Assembly (NCBI GenBank): GCA_041662605.1
Contig: JBAZSD010000001.1
Span: 1 to 64,000 of the forward strand
DNA from: Desulfomonilaceae bacterium
GTDB lineage: Bacteria; Desulfobacterota; Desulfomonilia; Desulfomonilales; Desulfomonilaceae
Direction: 5' to 3'
DNA: 64,000 nucleotides
Below the pieces are notes generated by a model that ran no database searches, was not told the origin of the DNA, and saw nothing but the letters and a program-made list of their open reading frames with translations. Each line of letters opens with the position of its first letter. The stretch's first letter is position 1. Shown here piece after piece: positions 45,267-54,526 of the stretch. The position numbers and the translations under genes were made by a program.

Positions 45267-46193
45267 TCAGATTTCGGAAGACGATCGCTGCCCTACCTTA
45301 CGCAGCCCTCCATCGACATGGCTCAGGAATGCCGAACAAAGCGGAGACGCTTGCCGATTTCGTCTCTGTATTAAATAAAGCGACCTTTGAAACTTAAGTC
45401 CTCTAATTCCTATTGCGACTAAAGCGCCTTGACGTAACTCATCGCTCACGGCGCGAGACGACAGTATGGACACTCCCATACCATCTTTTACGCTCTGCTT
45501 AACAGCCTCAGTGCTTCCCATCTCCGCAATCACATTAAAGCGTCGAACACTCAGGCCATGTTCCTCCATAATCTGTTTAGTGGCCATGCGAGTCCCTGAA
45601 CCGGTTTCCCGAATAACGAACGGTTCATGAAAGAGTTCGTCCGCCTCTATGACTCTTTTTTCTTCGGCCCAGAAATGCTTCGAAGATACAGTTAAAACGA
45701 GTTCGTCAGAAACAATTTCCTGGAAAGTAAGTTTTGGGTGGTGCCAACGTGCACCAACAAGACCGACATCAACCCTTCCGTCGGCTACAGCGTCCGCAGT
45801 TCCAGACGTGTCTGAAATTTGCAAAGCAATCTGGCTTGCCGGGTGGGCGGCCTTGAATGTTCCTATGATTCGAGGGAGGACATACGTTCCCGGTATCGAA
45901 CTGGCGGCCAAGTTCAATTGACCGGCCATTTTTCCGCGAAACTGGTCTACCGCCTGGAACGCCTCATCTCTGGTCTGAATCATGTTTTTCGCATACTGGT
46001 AAAACACACGCCCCACGGGAGTTGGCAAAACATCTCCTTTAAAGCGATCCAGAAGTTTATCTCCCAGAGTTGTCTCGAGGGCGCGGATATGCTCACTCAC
46101 TGTAGGTTGAGCCAGAGACAAAGCTTCTCCCGCCCGTGTGAAGCTTTTCAGTTCAACTATCTTACAAAAAACTTCCATCCGTTTCAGATCCAT
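45267..46193 (-). CDS. LysR-family regulator, selenium-metabolism-associated type
   Basis: The protein (308 aa) has an N-terminal winged helix-turn-helix (MDLKRMEVFCKIVELKSFTRAGEAL, QPTVSEHIRALE) and a C-terminal effector-binding domain. I recall that the N-terminus resembles the LysR subfamily found near selD and other selenium genes, and selD and selB lie in this window. I chose ATG 46193 with GGAG nine bases upstream; an upstream GTG at 46208 is possible. It is divergent from the pst operon and convergent with the activase gene, so its targets may be either the pst genes or selenium genes. Confidence 0.75.
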   Translation of the reverse strand: MDLKRMEVFCKIVELKSFTRAGEALSLAQPTVSEHIRALETTLGDKLLDRFKGDVLPTPVGRVFYQYAKNMIQTRDEAFQAVDQFRGKMAGQLNLAASSIPGTYVLPRIIGTFKAAHPASQIALQISDTSGTADAVADGRVDVGLVGARWHHPKLTFQEIVSDELVLTVSSKHFWAEEKRVIEADELFHEPFVIRETGSGTRMATKQIMEEHGLSVRRFNVIAEMGSTEAVKQSVKDGMGVSILSSRAVSDELRQGALVAIGIRGLKFQRSLYLIQRRNRQASPLCSAFLSHVDGGLRKVGQRSSSEI

Positions 46194-46324
46194 GGTTTTG
46201 CGCTCCACGAAAATACTACTTAATTAGTAGTTGTTAGACAAGATCAATTCAGTCGGCGCTCTTTATTTAATGACGATTTACTGTTTCCGCTTGACGCCGA
46301 ATCTCATTTTCGGCCTGTTTTTTC

Positions 46325-46352
46325 TTGACACATCAGGCGCCCCGAATATAGG
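46325..46352 (+). promoter_or_regulatory. Weak candidate promoter upstream of pstS
   Basis: TTGACA (46325-46330) and TATAGG (46347-46352) are separated by 16 bases and lie about 150 bp before the pstS ATG. I did not find a clear Pho box. Confidence 0.3.
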
Positions 46353-46503
46353 ACCATATAATGTTAGTTATAGATCATTTTAATGTTTATCAAGTCAACG
46401 ACATAAATTAACATTGACTGTTGATGTCCGTGGTTACCAATACCGTCGAGATATCAAGCGTTCGCATCGAGAATTTTACCGGTTTATGTCGAGAGGAGGC
46501 ATC

Positions 46504-47346
46504 ATGTTTTCAACCTTTGTACAAAGATTCTTAATCATTGCGCTTGTTGGGTTGGTTATCACGTCATTTGCCGGAGCCGCAAACGCGGGGGATCTGGATA
46601 AATTCGCCAACATGCAGGGAACCTTGGACTTAGCGGGCGGGACAGCGCATGTGCCTGTGATGAAAGAGGCCGCACAAAACATAATGGCGTTCAACCCGAA
46701 AATAAGGATTACGATCGCTGGGGGTGGTTCAGGGGTAGGCGTTCAAAAAGTCGGAGAGGGTATGGTAAGTATTGGTAACACTGGCAGACCTCTTACAGAA
46801 AAAGAGATCGAAAAATATGGTCTCAAAAGTTTTCCATTCGCAATTGATGGAGTCGCAGTCATTGTAAACCCCAAAAACCCCATCAGTGATCTCAAATCAG
46901 AACAGGTAAGAAATATCTTTTCAGGACGTATAAAAAGCTGGAAAGATCTTGGAGGAAAGGAACAAGAAATCCATTTATTTACGCGGGACGAAGCGAGCGG
47001 AACCAGAGAAGTATTTTGGGAAATCTTACTCAAGAAAGGGCCGATTGCGAACACCGCCAACGTCGTCCCATCCAACGGAGCCATGAAAATCGCTGTATCT
47101 AAGGATGAGAACGCGATTGGCTACATGAGCATAGGGCATGTGGACCGAACGGTAAAAGCCATCAGCCTCGATGGAGCGGCGCCGACTCAGGATAACGCTA
47201 TAAATGGATCCTATGCTGTAGTTCGTAAACTATATATGAATACTAAAGGAGCCCCAAGCCCACTCGCTCAGGCTTTTATAGATTACATCCTGTCCCCGAT
47301 GGGAGCCGGCGTTATTGAGAAGTATGGCTACATTCCGTCAAAATAG
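46504..47346 (+). CDS. pstS: Phosphate ABC transporter substrate-binding protein
   Basis: The protein (280 aa) has a signal peptide (about 1-26, ending GAANA) and PstS signatures, including ITIAGGGSGVGVQKVGEG, IGNTGRPLTEKE, FTRDEASGTREVFWE and IGYMSIG. It binds phosphate in the periplasm. I chose ATG 46504 behind GAGGAGG; the frame continues upstream without a better site. Its 3' end overlaps the pstC start. Related proteins bind other oxyanions, and phosphate is assigned by similarity. Confidence 0.9.
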   Translation: MFSTFVQRFLIIALVGLVITSFAGAANAGDLDKFANMQGTLDLAGGTAHVPVMKEAAQNIMAFNPKIRITIAGGGSGVGVQKVGEGMVSIGNTGRPLTEKEIEKYGLKSFPFAIDGVAVIVNPKNPISDLKSEQVRNIFSGRIKSWKDLGGKEQEIHLFTRDEASGTREVFWEILLKKGPIANTANVVPSNGAMKIAVSKDENAIGYMSIGHVDRTVKAISLDGAAPTQDNAINGSYAVVRKLYMNTKGAPSPLAQAFIDYILSPMGAGVIEKYGYIPSK

Positions 47347-48223
47347 TTTTTTTCAGGGTACCAGCGAAACAGTAATTAAAACAGGTCTTTTTTTTGCGAC
47401 CCTGGTTGCGGCGTTTGTAGTAATCGTCATTTTTGGCTTCATTTGCTATTTCGCCTTACCAATTTTTCATGAAGAACAAATTTCCACCGTGTTGTCTTGG
47501 AGTTGGAAGCCTGTCCAGGGACAGTTTGGAATTATCCCCATGGCGATTGGCTCGATTTGTCTTGGCGCCACATCCATGTGTCTGGCGTTCCCGGTGGGGT
47601 TGGGGGTTTGCTGTTGCGCGTCCGGATTGGCCCCAAAATGGTTTTCAAGTTTGATTCTTCTAGTCGTCCGCTTGATGACGAGTGTCCCTACGGTCGTGTA
47701 TGGTTTTGTCTCCGTTTTTCTTCTTGTCCCAATGGTGAGGGGCGCCTTTCATCACGGAACCGGATTTTCATGGCTGGCAGCTTCCATTACTCTAAGCGCC
47801 CTTGTTCTCCCCACAGTTGTCCTACTCATACACACTCAATTCGAGCAAATTGATCCCGGAATCCGACTCACTGCGGCAGCGCTTGGCTTCAAGCGAGTTA
47901 GTCAAATCGTTTGGGTTCTAATCCCTGCGAGCTATCAGGCGTTATTTGCCGCTGGAATTCTTGGTTTTGGCCGAGCTGTCGGCGACACGATTATTTCTTT
48001 GATGCTCGCGGGCAACGCCCCTCAGATTCCCGATTCTTTACTGGACTCGATTCGCACGCTCACCGCGCATATAGCTCTGGTGGTTTCTACCGAAGCGGGA
48101 AGTTCCTCTTACAATTCCCTGTTCGCCTCCGGCATTATACTTTTTGGGATGTCTGCCGCAGTAAATGGGACCTTGCGTTTCATCCGGCTGGGGGCTCGCG
48201 TCTCCCGAGACTTTAATAAATGA
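47324..48223 (+). CDS. pstC: Phosphate ABC transporter permease PstC
   Basis: The protein (299 aa) has six predicted helices and the cytoplasmic EAA-like loop around LTAAALGFKRVSQIVWVLIPAS that docks the ATPase. Its ATG at 47324 lies inside the end of pstS (23-base overlap), and its stop overlaps the pstA start by four bases, so translation is coupled. Confidence 0.9.
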   Translation: MATFRQNSFFQGTSETVIKTGLFFATLVAAFVVIVIFGFICYFALPIFHEEQISTVLSWSWKPVQGQFGIIPMAIGSICLGATSMCLAFPVGLGVCCCASGLAPKWFSSLILLVVRLMTSVPTVVYGFVSVFLLVPMVRGAFHHGTGFSWLAASITLSALVLPTVVLLIHTQFEQIDPGIRLTAAALGFKRVSQIVWVLIPASYQALFAAGILGFGRAVGDTIISLMLAGNAPQIPDSLLDSIRTLTAHIALVVSTEAGSSSYNSLFASGIILFGMSAAVNGTLRFIRLGARVSRDFNK

Positions 48224-49095
48224 CAAAATTCATAGAAACAGCCGCGACATTTCTGTCTTACGCCTGCGCAATTTTGACTGTCACAACTTTCGTTATCTTC
48301 GTTGGATTTCTGGTAAGCCACGGATTAACAACCATAAATCTCTCCCTGTTTTTTGGAGATGTCTCTCCATACGACGCATTGTTCGGCAACGCTCCAGTTT
48401 GGGATGGGATATGGCCGGCAGTGGTCGGAACTGCGCTTCTGGTTTTTTTCTCCTGTATCCTCGCTGTACCTTTAGGCATTTCGGCAGGGATCTTTCTTGC
48501 TGAGTACACCGTTTCCAGGCCGATAAGATCTATTATCGATTTTGCAATAGACCTGTTGGCAGGAATGCCCTCTATAATTATGGGGCTCTTCGGCTTTGCC
48601 ATGGTTCTGTTTTTACGAAAAACTTTTTTGCCCGAAGCCAACACTTGTTTGTTATTGTCGTCCGTCTGCATAGCTTTTCTTGTTCTCCCTTATCTCATAA
48701 GAACAACACAGACCGCTCTTGTAGCATTACCCGCCGCTGTTCGCCTCACAGGGATAGGACTTGGCTTCACGAAGTGGCAAAATATTTTGCATGTTCTTAT
48801 ACCTCTCTCTTCCCGCGGAATAATGAGTGGGGTCATCCTCTCAATCGGTCGAGCGGCTGAGGATACAGCCGTCATCTTGTTGACCGGAGTAGTTGCGAAT
48901 TCTGGACTGCCCGGCGCTATAACAGATAAATTCGAAGCCCTGCCCTTTACGATCTACTATTTGGCGGCTGAATATCGCACACCTGAAGAGTTAAATCGTG
49001 GTTTCGGGGCAGCGCTGGTTTTGTTGATTCTGACGGGAACACTCTTTCAAGCCGCAAACTGGTTACATAACAGAATATCCGGAGAATCGCGTTGA
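48220..49095 (+). CDS. pstA: Phosphate ABC transporter permease PstA
   Basis: The protein (291 aa) is the second membrane subunit, with six helices and the EAA-type loop RLTGIGLGFTKWQNILHVLIPLS. The domain LSCILAVPLGISAGIFLAEY is typical of PstA. It overlaps pstC (ATGA) and its stop overlaps the TTG start of pstB. Confidence 0.9.
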   Translation: MTKFIETAATFLSYACAILTVTTFVIFVGFLVSHGLTTINLSLFFGDVSPYDALFGNAPVWDGIWPAVVGTALLVFFSCILAVPLGISAGIFLAEYTVSRPIRSIIDFAIDLLAGMPSIIMGLFGFAMVLFLRKTFLPEANTCLLLSSVCIAFLVLPYLIRTTQTALVALPAAVRLTGIGLGFTKWQNILHVLIPLSSRGIMSGVILSIGRAAEDTAVILLTGVVANSGLPGAITDKFEALPFTIYYLAAEYRTPEELNRGFGAALVLLILTGTLFQAANWLHNRISGESR

Positions 49096-49865
49096 CCCTG
49101 GCCAAAGAAACGTTGGACTCAGTTATTGTTCACGATCTATTTGTCAGTTTTTACAAACGTATCGTCATCAGAGGATTGTCCATTAAAATACCTTCCGGCA
49201 AATTGTCGGTCATCGTCGGACGGTCAGGAGCCGGCAAGAGCACATTTCTCAGATCGTTGAATCGTCTAAATGAAGAAATGCCCGGTTCCAGGACCCAGGG
49301 TACGATCAGGATCAATTTTAAAGATGGTCCGATCGATGTTTACGGAGATAGATTTCCTCTGGAGCGCTTGAGACGCCGAGTAGGCATGGTTTTTCAAACC
49401 CCGCATCCACTACCCACTACTATTGAGAAAAACCTGTCTCTGCCTCTCAAATTGGTCTTGAATTTGAAATCTGCAGAAATTTCACACCGCATAGAAAACT
49501 CGTTAACCCTGGCACATCTGTGGGAGGAGGTAAAGGATCGTCTCAAGGAACCGGCGTCCAGTTTGTCGGGTGGTCAGCAACAGAGGCTTTGTCTTGCGAG
49601 AGCGCTTGCGCTTGAACCAGAGATCCTTCTTCTGGACGAACCGACCGCATCTCTTGATTTCAAAGCGTCGGAAAAAATAGAGGAGCTTTTGAAGGAACTC
49701 CAGAGAAATTATACTATTGTCGCCGTCTCACATAGTCTTAGCCAGGCTCAGAGAATCGCTGATCAAATTTTTGTTATGAAGGAAGGAACCATCGTAGCTA
49801 CATCTGGTTCCTCTGAATTTGAACGGAAGAAACTTGTTGATGATTTGCTGGAAGAAATTTTTTGA
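49092..49865 (+). CDS. pstB: Phosphate ABC transporter ATPase PstB
   Basis: The protein (257 aa) has Walker A GRSGAGKST, LSGGQQQRLCLARAL, Walker B LLLDEPTASLD and the H-switch AVSHSL. It uses TTG at 49092 as start, overlapping the pstA stop. It differs from most PstB in parts of the helical domain (QTPHPLPTTIEKN) and ends the operon. No phoU or phoBR follows, so phosphate control must come from elsewhere. Confidence 0.85.
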   Translation: MTLAKETLDSVIVHDLFVSFYKRIVIRGLSIKIPSGKLSVIVGRSGAGKSTFLRSLNRLNEEMPGSRTQGTIRINFKDGPIDVYGDRFPLERLRRRVGMVFQTPHPLPTTIEKNLSLPLKLVLNLKSAEISHRIENSLTLAHLWEEVKDRLKEPASSLSGGQQQRLCLARALALEPEILLLDEPTASLDFKASEKIEELLKELQRNYTIVAVSHSLSQAQRIADQIFVMKEGTIVATSGSSEFERKKLVDDLLEEIF

Positions 49866-49981
49866 GACTTTCATGACAAATAGCCATTTTCTATTTTCTC
49901 TATCGTTTAAATTGATATATTATTGAAGTGAACCATGATGGGTTCGGTGGCTTAACTCGCTTATAGACAGGATCTAGGCTC

Positions 49982-50785
49982 ATGAATTCTCCGAAACTTG
50001 CCTGTTGTAACTTCATACAAAATACAAACAAACTCCGAGAATACGCTTTGGACTACGGGTTCTCAGGGATAGACTGGACATTTACACCTGATGATCTCCC
50101 CTCTTCAGATGAGGAAGAAAAAGAGCTTGTCCGCAAACACAAGGTATTGAATCCAATAGAAATCCGCTATCATCTGTACTTTTTGGGAAAAGAGATCGGC
50201 AGAAAGAATCAGGAACACGCTGATCATGATAGGACTTTTTTCTACAGGGCCTGTCGACTTATTTCCAGGCTTGGCGGGCGCCATGTAACACTTCATATCG
50301 GACTGGATCGTCAAGCCTTATCCGGTGAAATATCATGGCAAACTACTGTGACGAGCTTATCAAACCTGACGGATTTCGCGAGAGGAATCGGTTTGCGTGT
50401 CTGCCTTGAAAACCTGGCTTGGGGCTGGACCAGCAGGCCGGATCTTTTTGAAAAACTTCTTAGAAAAGCAGAGTGTTGGGGGACTTTGGACATTGGTCAC
50501 GCCCGAGCCAGTCAAACAGTTATCAGCGGCGCTTATGACCTTGAAGACTTTGCATACGCTCACCCTGGGCGAATTTTAAACGCGCACGTCTATCACGAAG
50601 AAACCAGCAACCAACACACACCGCCAACAGAACTGTCAGACATCGAATGGCGTCTCAGAATCCTGACATCTTTGCCATTATGCGACTGGTGGGTCCTGGA
50701 GCTTAGAGAGCATCGTCCTCTGGTCAAGACACTACGGGTAGTCAGAGAGTTTCTAATGGATAGGCAGGATCTTTTGGCCGGATGA
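49982..50785 (+). CDS. Sugar-phosphate isomerase/AP endonuclease-like TIM-barrel protein
   Basis: The protein (267 aa) begins in a TIM-barrel pattern (LREYALDYGFSGIDWT) and carries metal-ligand-like residues typical of the xylose isomerase/endonuclease IV superfamily: a Glu in RVCLENLAWG, an Asp and His in TLDIGHAR, and His in ILNAHVYHEE. The substrate is unknown. It sits between pstB and the sigma-54 regulator on the same strand, with more than 100 bp of spacer on each side. Confidence 0.7.
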   Translation: MNSPKLACCNFIQNTNKLREYALDYGFSGIDWTFTPDDLPSSDEEEKELVRKHKVLNPIEIRYHLYFLGKEIGRKNQEHADHDRTFFYRACRLISRLGGRHVTLHIGLDRQALSGEISWQTTVTSLSNLTDFARGIGLRVCLENLAWGWTSRPDLFEKLLRKAECWGTLDIGHARASQTVISGAYDLEDFAYAHPGRILNAHVYHEETSNQHTPPTELSDIEWRLRILTSLPLCDWWVLELREHRPLVKTLRVVREFLMDRQDLLAG

Positions 50786-50967
50786 TCTGGTTTCTTTGTC
50801 TTTTCGCACCTCCTTTTGCCTTTATTTTTCTTACTTAACTTCCAGAAAACATTTCCGGTTCAATTATTTCAAGGGGTCCCTTTATAAGCGTTGACCAGGA
50901 TATATCTTTAGTTAATGATTGGGGGAAAGCTACAAAAGTCACTTTTGACAAGCTGGGCGAATGCGTT

Positions 50968-52308
50968 ATGCCAAATTCATTGAATATTCTTGTCGTTGAT
51001 GACGAAGCCAATATTCGCCGAACACTTACAGTTTGCCTTGAATCCGACGGACACAGAGTCGTGGCTGTAAGTAATGTTAGGGACGCCATCTCAGAGACTT
51101 CCGAAAGGTCTTTTGACATAGCGTTTGTGGACTTGCGGCTAGGTCCGGACGACGGACTGGACTTGATTCAGCCCCTTATTGCATCCTCGCCCTGGTTAAA
51201 GGTGATTATCATTACCGCCTACTCGTCTATCGAAACAGCTATCGAGGCTACCCGGAGAGGCGCGTCCGACTACATTCAAAAACCTTTTACACCGTCACAA
51301 GTCAGACTTGCTGTTGAGAAAGTTGGCTCCATAAGATCTCTGGAGCAAAGGCTTTCAAGCTTGCAGGAAGAAATTGGCAGCTCTGGTCCTGAGATAGATT
51401 TCTCAAGCGCCAACCCCACTATGCAGAGAGCCATTAGTCTGGCTAAAAAAGTAGCTCCCACAGAGGCTTCGGTGCTCATTCGGGGAGAGAGCGGAACAGG
51501 TAAGACCATGCTTGCCCGCCAGATTCACGGTTGGAGCGATAGAGCGTCAAAGCCTTTTGGATTAATTTCCTGTCCAACCCTTTCCTCGGAACTGATGGAA
51601 AGTGAATTGTTCGGCCACGTTAAAGGAGCTTTCACAGGAGCTGTCAGAGATAATCCAGGCCGGATAGCGTCTTGTGAAGACGGGACTCTTTTTCTCGACG
51701 AAATTAGTGAACTTCCTCTCCCCGTTCAACCAAAACTCTTACGCTTTCTGCAGGATCGGGAATATGAGCACATGGGGTCGCACAAAACCAGAAAGGCAAA
51801 CGTACGAATAATATCAGCCACCAACGTAGACTTAGAGCAGGCTGTAGAAGAAGTGAAGTTTAGGGAGGATCTTTTTTATCGCCTAAATGTAATTCAGATA
51901 GAGATTCCGCCATTAAGGGATAGGCCCCAGGACGTAGTCGCTCTCGCAGAGAAATCACTAAACTTTTTCAGCCGCAAATACCATCGCCCCTTGAACGGAT
52001 TTAGCGGCAAAGCCATTACTTACCTTCAAGAATATTCGTGGCCGGGAAACGTAAGGGAATTGAGAAATGTTGTGGAGCGCGCCGCAATACTTTGCCCCAA
52101 CGACAAAGTTGGCTCAGAATATTTACCGAACAAGATGGTGTCGTGTGACACCACCATGAAAATAGGCGATCCAGTAAGTTTGAGCAGGATCGAGGAAGAA
52201 CATATCCGACGGGTGCTGGCTGGTAGCAGATCATTTCAGGAAGCAGCGGACATACTTGGTATTGATCAGGCCACACTTTGGCGACGTCGGAAACAATATG
52301 GAATCTAG
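50968..52308 (+). CDS. Sigma-54-dependent response regulator, likely for kdp
   Basis: The protein (446 aa) has a receiver domain (D55 in AFVDLRLGP), an AAA+ domain with Walker A GESGTGKT and the loop GAFTGA, and a C-terminal helix-turn-helix (QEAADILGIDQATLWRRRKQYG). It is followed by a sigma-54 promoter, its apparent partner kinase and the kdp operon. Standard KdpE is an OmpR-type regulator acting with sigma-70, so this would be a substitution of regulator class. The target at 52460-52475 fits autocontrol of the downstream operon. Confidence 0.88.
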   Translation: MPNSLNILVVDDEANIRRTLTVCLESDGHRVVAVSNVRDAISETSERSFDIAFVDLRLGPDDGLDLIQPLIASSPWLKVIIITAYSSIETAIEATRRGASDYIQKPFTPSQVRLAVEKVGSIRSLEQRLSSLQEEIGSSGPEIDFSSANPTMQRAISLAKKVAPTEASVLIRGESGTGKTMLARQIHGWSDRASKPFGLISCPTLSSELMESELFGHVKGAFTGAVRDNPGRIASCEDGTLFLDEISELPLPVQPKLLRFLQDREYEHMGSHKTRKANVRIISATNVDLEQAVEEVKFREDLFYRLNVIQIEIPPLRDRPQDVVALAEKSLNFFSRKYHRPLNGFSGKAITYLQEYSWPGNVRELRNVVERAAILCPNDKVGSEYLPNKMVSCDTTMKIGDPVSLSRIEEEHIRRVLAGSRSFQEAADILGIDQATLWRRRKQYGI

Positions 52309-52459
52309 AATAAAAAAACCAAGACTTCGCCAAAACCAATCAAGTTCCTGCGCATTGCAAAACGCAAGGTTGTTTAAGGCATCCATTGCAAATCTCCACT
52401 CACCACGACAAGCCGTTAAGTTAACATCTTAGAATTAGAGCACAATTGATATTGACTCT

Positions 52460-52475
52460 TTGGCGCCATCCTTGC
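52460..52475 (+). promoter_or_regulatory. Sigma-54 (-24/-12) promoter before the kinase-kdp operon
   Basis: TTGGCGCCATCCTTGC matches the consensus TGGCACG-N4-TTGC, with the GG and GC doublets exactly ten bases apart. Transcription would begin near 52487, giving a leader of about 13 bases that contains the GGAGG ribosome site of the kinase gene. No other such site was found in the surrounding intergenic regions. Its position directly after a sigma-54 activator gene supports the call. Confidence 0.75.
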
Positions 52476-52500
52476 CTATCATGATTAACGGAGGAATTGC

Positions 52501-54339
52501 ATGCTTGGAATTAGGCAAAAGCTGTCTCTTGGGTTCGGTGGATTGCTGGCCGTAATTGTGATTATCGGTCTCGAAAGCGTCACCTTGTTCTCTGAACTTG
52601 GTGGTTCAATAGACGTTATTTTGAAAGAAAATTATAGGAGCGTAATTGCGAGCCAGGATATGAAAGAAGCCCTGGAACGTATGGATAGTGGGATCTTGTT
52701 CACTCTTCTTGGCTATACACAGGAAGGATCCGATCTCATAGATAAAAACAGAGATTCCTTCCAAAAGGCCCTCGACGTTGAACTCCAAAACATTACCATT
52801 CCGGGAGAAGACGAAAAGGCGGCGCATATTCAAAAACTATTTAACAAATATAACGAGGTGATGACATCGATAAGGCAGCGTGGAGGATCACAGGAGGAGG
52901 CCAAGAAAACTTACTTTGATCAACTCTTTCCTTTGTTTCGGCAAATAAAGATGGCCGCTGATGAGATATTGGAGATGAACCAGCAGAATATGATCCACGC
53001 CAATGATTACGCTCGTCGAAAAGCCCTGTCCGCTCGACGAAGCATGACGGTTTTGCTCCTGGTAGGAGCTTCCTTGGCGATTGCGTTCATGCTTCTAATT
53101 GGCAGGTGGATTCTTAGGCCAATAGCAAAATTAACGTCATCAGCTTTGGAAATAAAGGCGGGGAATTTGGACCTGGTAGTTCCATCACGTTCCAAAGACG
53201 AGATTGGGGCCCTAGCTGACGCGTTTAATGATATGGCGACGAGCCTTAGAGAGTTCAGACGCAGTGACCGGGCGCAAGTGATCCAAATGAGACGTTCTAT
53301 GGAACAAGCTTTTAGGGCGTTACCGGAGGCTGTCGCCATTGTGAACGCGGACGGATTGATTGAGATCTCCAGTGAGTCCGCCTTGCGAGCATTTGATATC
53401 CGACCAAATGAAACGATAAATAAACTGGCTTGGGAAGGAATTGTTGATCTCTACAACGAGGCTATTCTAACAGCCTGTGTGGCTGAGCCTCCAAGCGACC
53501 AGTCCCTGATCCAGAGATTTATCAAGGGAAAGGAACATTATTTTCGCCCAAAGGCGGTTCCGGTTCTGGATAGCTACGGGAAGCCCACGGGTGTGATTAT
53601 TATCATTTCAGACATCACTCTGGAGAGAGAGCAAAACGAGATGAAAAAAGGAGTCGTATCAACGGTCTCTCACCAGCTTAAAACACCGCTGACATCAATT
53701 CGGATGTCGCTCCATTTGCTACTCGAAGAAAAAGTTGGGACGCTAACGGAAAAACAGGCTGAACTCCTGGTCGCAGCCAGGGAAGAAAGTGACCGTCTTA
53801 ATTCAATTATTGAGAAACTGCTAAACATAAGCCGTATAGAATCTGGGAAAACAAGCATGGAAATTAAGAGCGTTCGACCTCAGGAATTGGTTTTTGAATC
53901 TGTCGAACCTTTTCGGAGCGTGGCTACAGACCGAGGACTTACGCTGGAAGTACATGCGCCGGATGACTTGCCGGATGTTCTGGCAGATCCTGTGATGGTT
54001 TCCCAGGTGTTTGCGAACTTGCTCTCTAACGCGGTTAAATATACTGATCCCGGAGGATTGGTCCGTATAGAAGTTACCAGTTCCGAAGATGCTGTTCAGT
54101 TTTCAGTATCTGACACAGGAAGAGGTATCCCTGGCCAATATCTAAAAAGGATTCTGGAGCATTTTTTTCGAGTTCCAGGACAAACTATTCAATCGGGACT
54201 GGGCTTGGGACTCTCAATCGTTCAGGAAATCGTAGAGGCGCATGGCGGTACAGTGACCGTTGAAAGCCGTGAGTCTGAAGGAAGTATTTTCGTCTTTTCG
54301 CTGAAACGCTCGGATACCGCTCTTGAGAAGGAGGTCTAG
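52501..54339 (+). CDS. Sensor histidine kinase, likely kdp sensor
   Basis: The protein (612 aa) has a transmembrane helix (about 9-30), a periplasmic helical bundle, a second helix (about 182-203), HAMP (about 204-255), a PAS domain (about 265-375) and the kinase core with H391 in SHQLKTPLTS plus an ATPase domain (DTGRGI, GLGLGLSI). It occupies the place of KdpD ahead of kdpFABC but lacks the KdpD-type N-terminal domain, which is encoded separately at 58969. The ATG follows GGAGG, and its stop lies one base before the next small gene. Confidence 0.88.
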   Translation: MLGIRQKLSLGFGGLLAVIVIIGLESVTLFSELGGSIDVILKENYRSVIASQDMKEALERMDSGILFTLLGYTQEGSDLIDKNRDSFQKALDVELQNITIPGEDEKAAHIQKLFNKYNEVMTSIRQRGGSQEEAKKTYFDQLFPLFRQIKMAADEILEMNQQNMIHANDYARRKALSARRSMTVLLLVGASLAIAFMLLIGRWILRPIAKLTSSALEIKAGNLDLVVPSRSKDEIGALADAFNDMATSLREFRRSDRAQVIQMRRSMEQAFRALPEAVAIVNADGLIEISSESALRAFDIRPNETINKLAWEGIVDLYNEAILTACVAEPPSDQSLIQRFIKGKEHYFRPKAVPVLDSYGKPTGVIIIISDITLEREQNEMKKGVVSTVSHQLKTPLTSIRMSLHLLLEEKVGTLTEKQAELLVAAREESDRLNSIIEKLLNISRIESGKTSMEIKSVRPQELVFESVEPFRSVATDRGLTLEVHAPDDLPDVLADPVMVSQVFANLLSNAVKYTDPGGLVRIEVTSSEDAVQFSVSDTGRGIPGQYLKRILEHFFRVPGQTIQSGLGLGLSIVQEIVEAHGGTVTVESRESEGSIFVFSLKRSDTALEKEV

Positions 54340-54340
54340 T

Positions 54341-54424
54341 ATGATTGATTTGATTTTCATATCGAGTCTCGTAGTCTTTTTTGGGCTGTGCGTCTTATAT
54401 TGCGTTGCGTGGGAAAGGATTTGA
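54341..54424 (+). CDS. Small membrane protein upstream of kdpF
   Basis: A 27-residue frame starting ATG 54341 behind AAGGAGG reads MIDLIFISSLVVFFGLCVLY and then CVAWERI. It is a single hydrophobic helix with a charged C-terminus. Short reading frames of this kind precede kdpF in several kdp operons I recall, but I know no function. It abuts the kinase stop and ends four bases before kdpF. Confidence 0.6.
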   Translation: MIDLIFISSLVVFFGLCVLYCVAWERI

Positions 54425-54427
54425 ACG

Positions 54428-54511
54428 ATGTTTAACATTGTTGTGGGTTTAATTGGCGTGATTCTTCTTGTGTATCTTTTCATAACGGTTCTCAGGCCTG
54501 AAAAGTTCTGA
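54428..54511 (+). CDS. kdpF: KdpF, small subunit of the potassium pump
   Basis: The 27-residue frame reads MFNIVVGLIGVILLVYLFIT then VLRPEKF, the typical KdpF pattern of one hydrophobic helix ending in a LxPExF-like motif. KdpF stabilises the KdpABC complex. It lies 15 bases upstream of kdpA and is too short for many gene callers. Confidence 0.85.
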   Translation: MFNIVVGLIGVILLVYLFITVLRPEKF

Positions 54512-54526
54512 CGAGGTAAAAGAATA

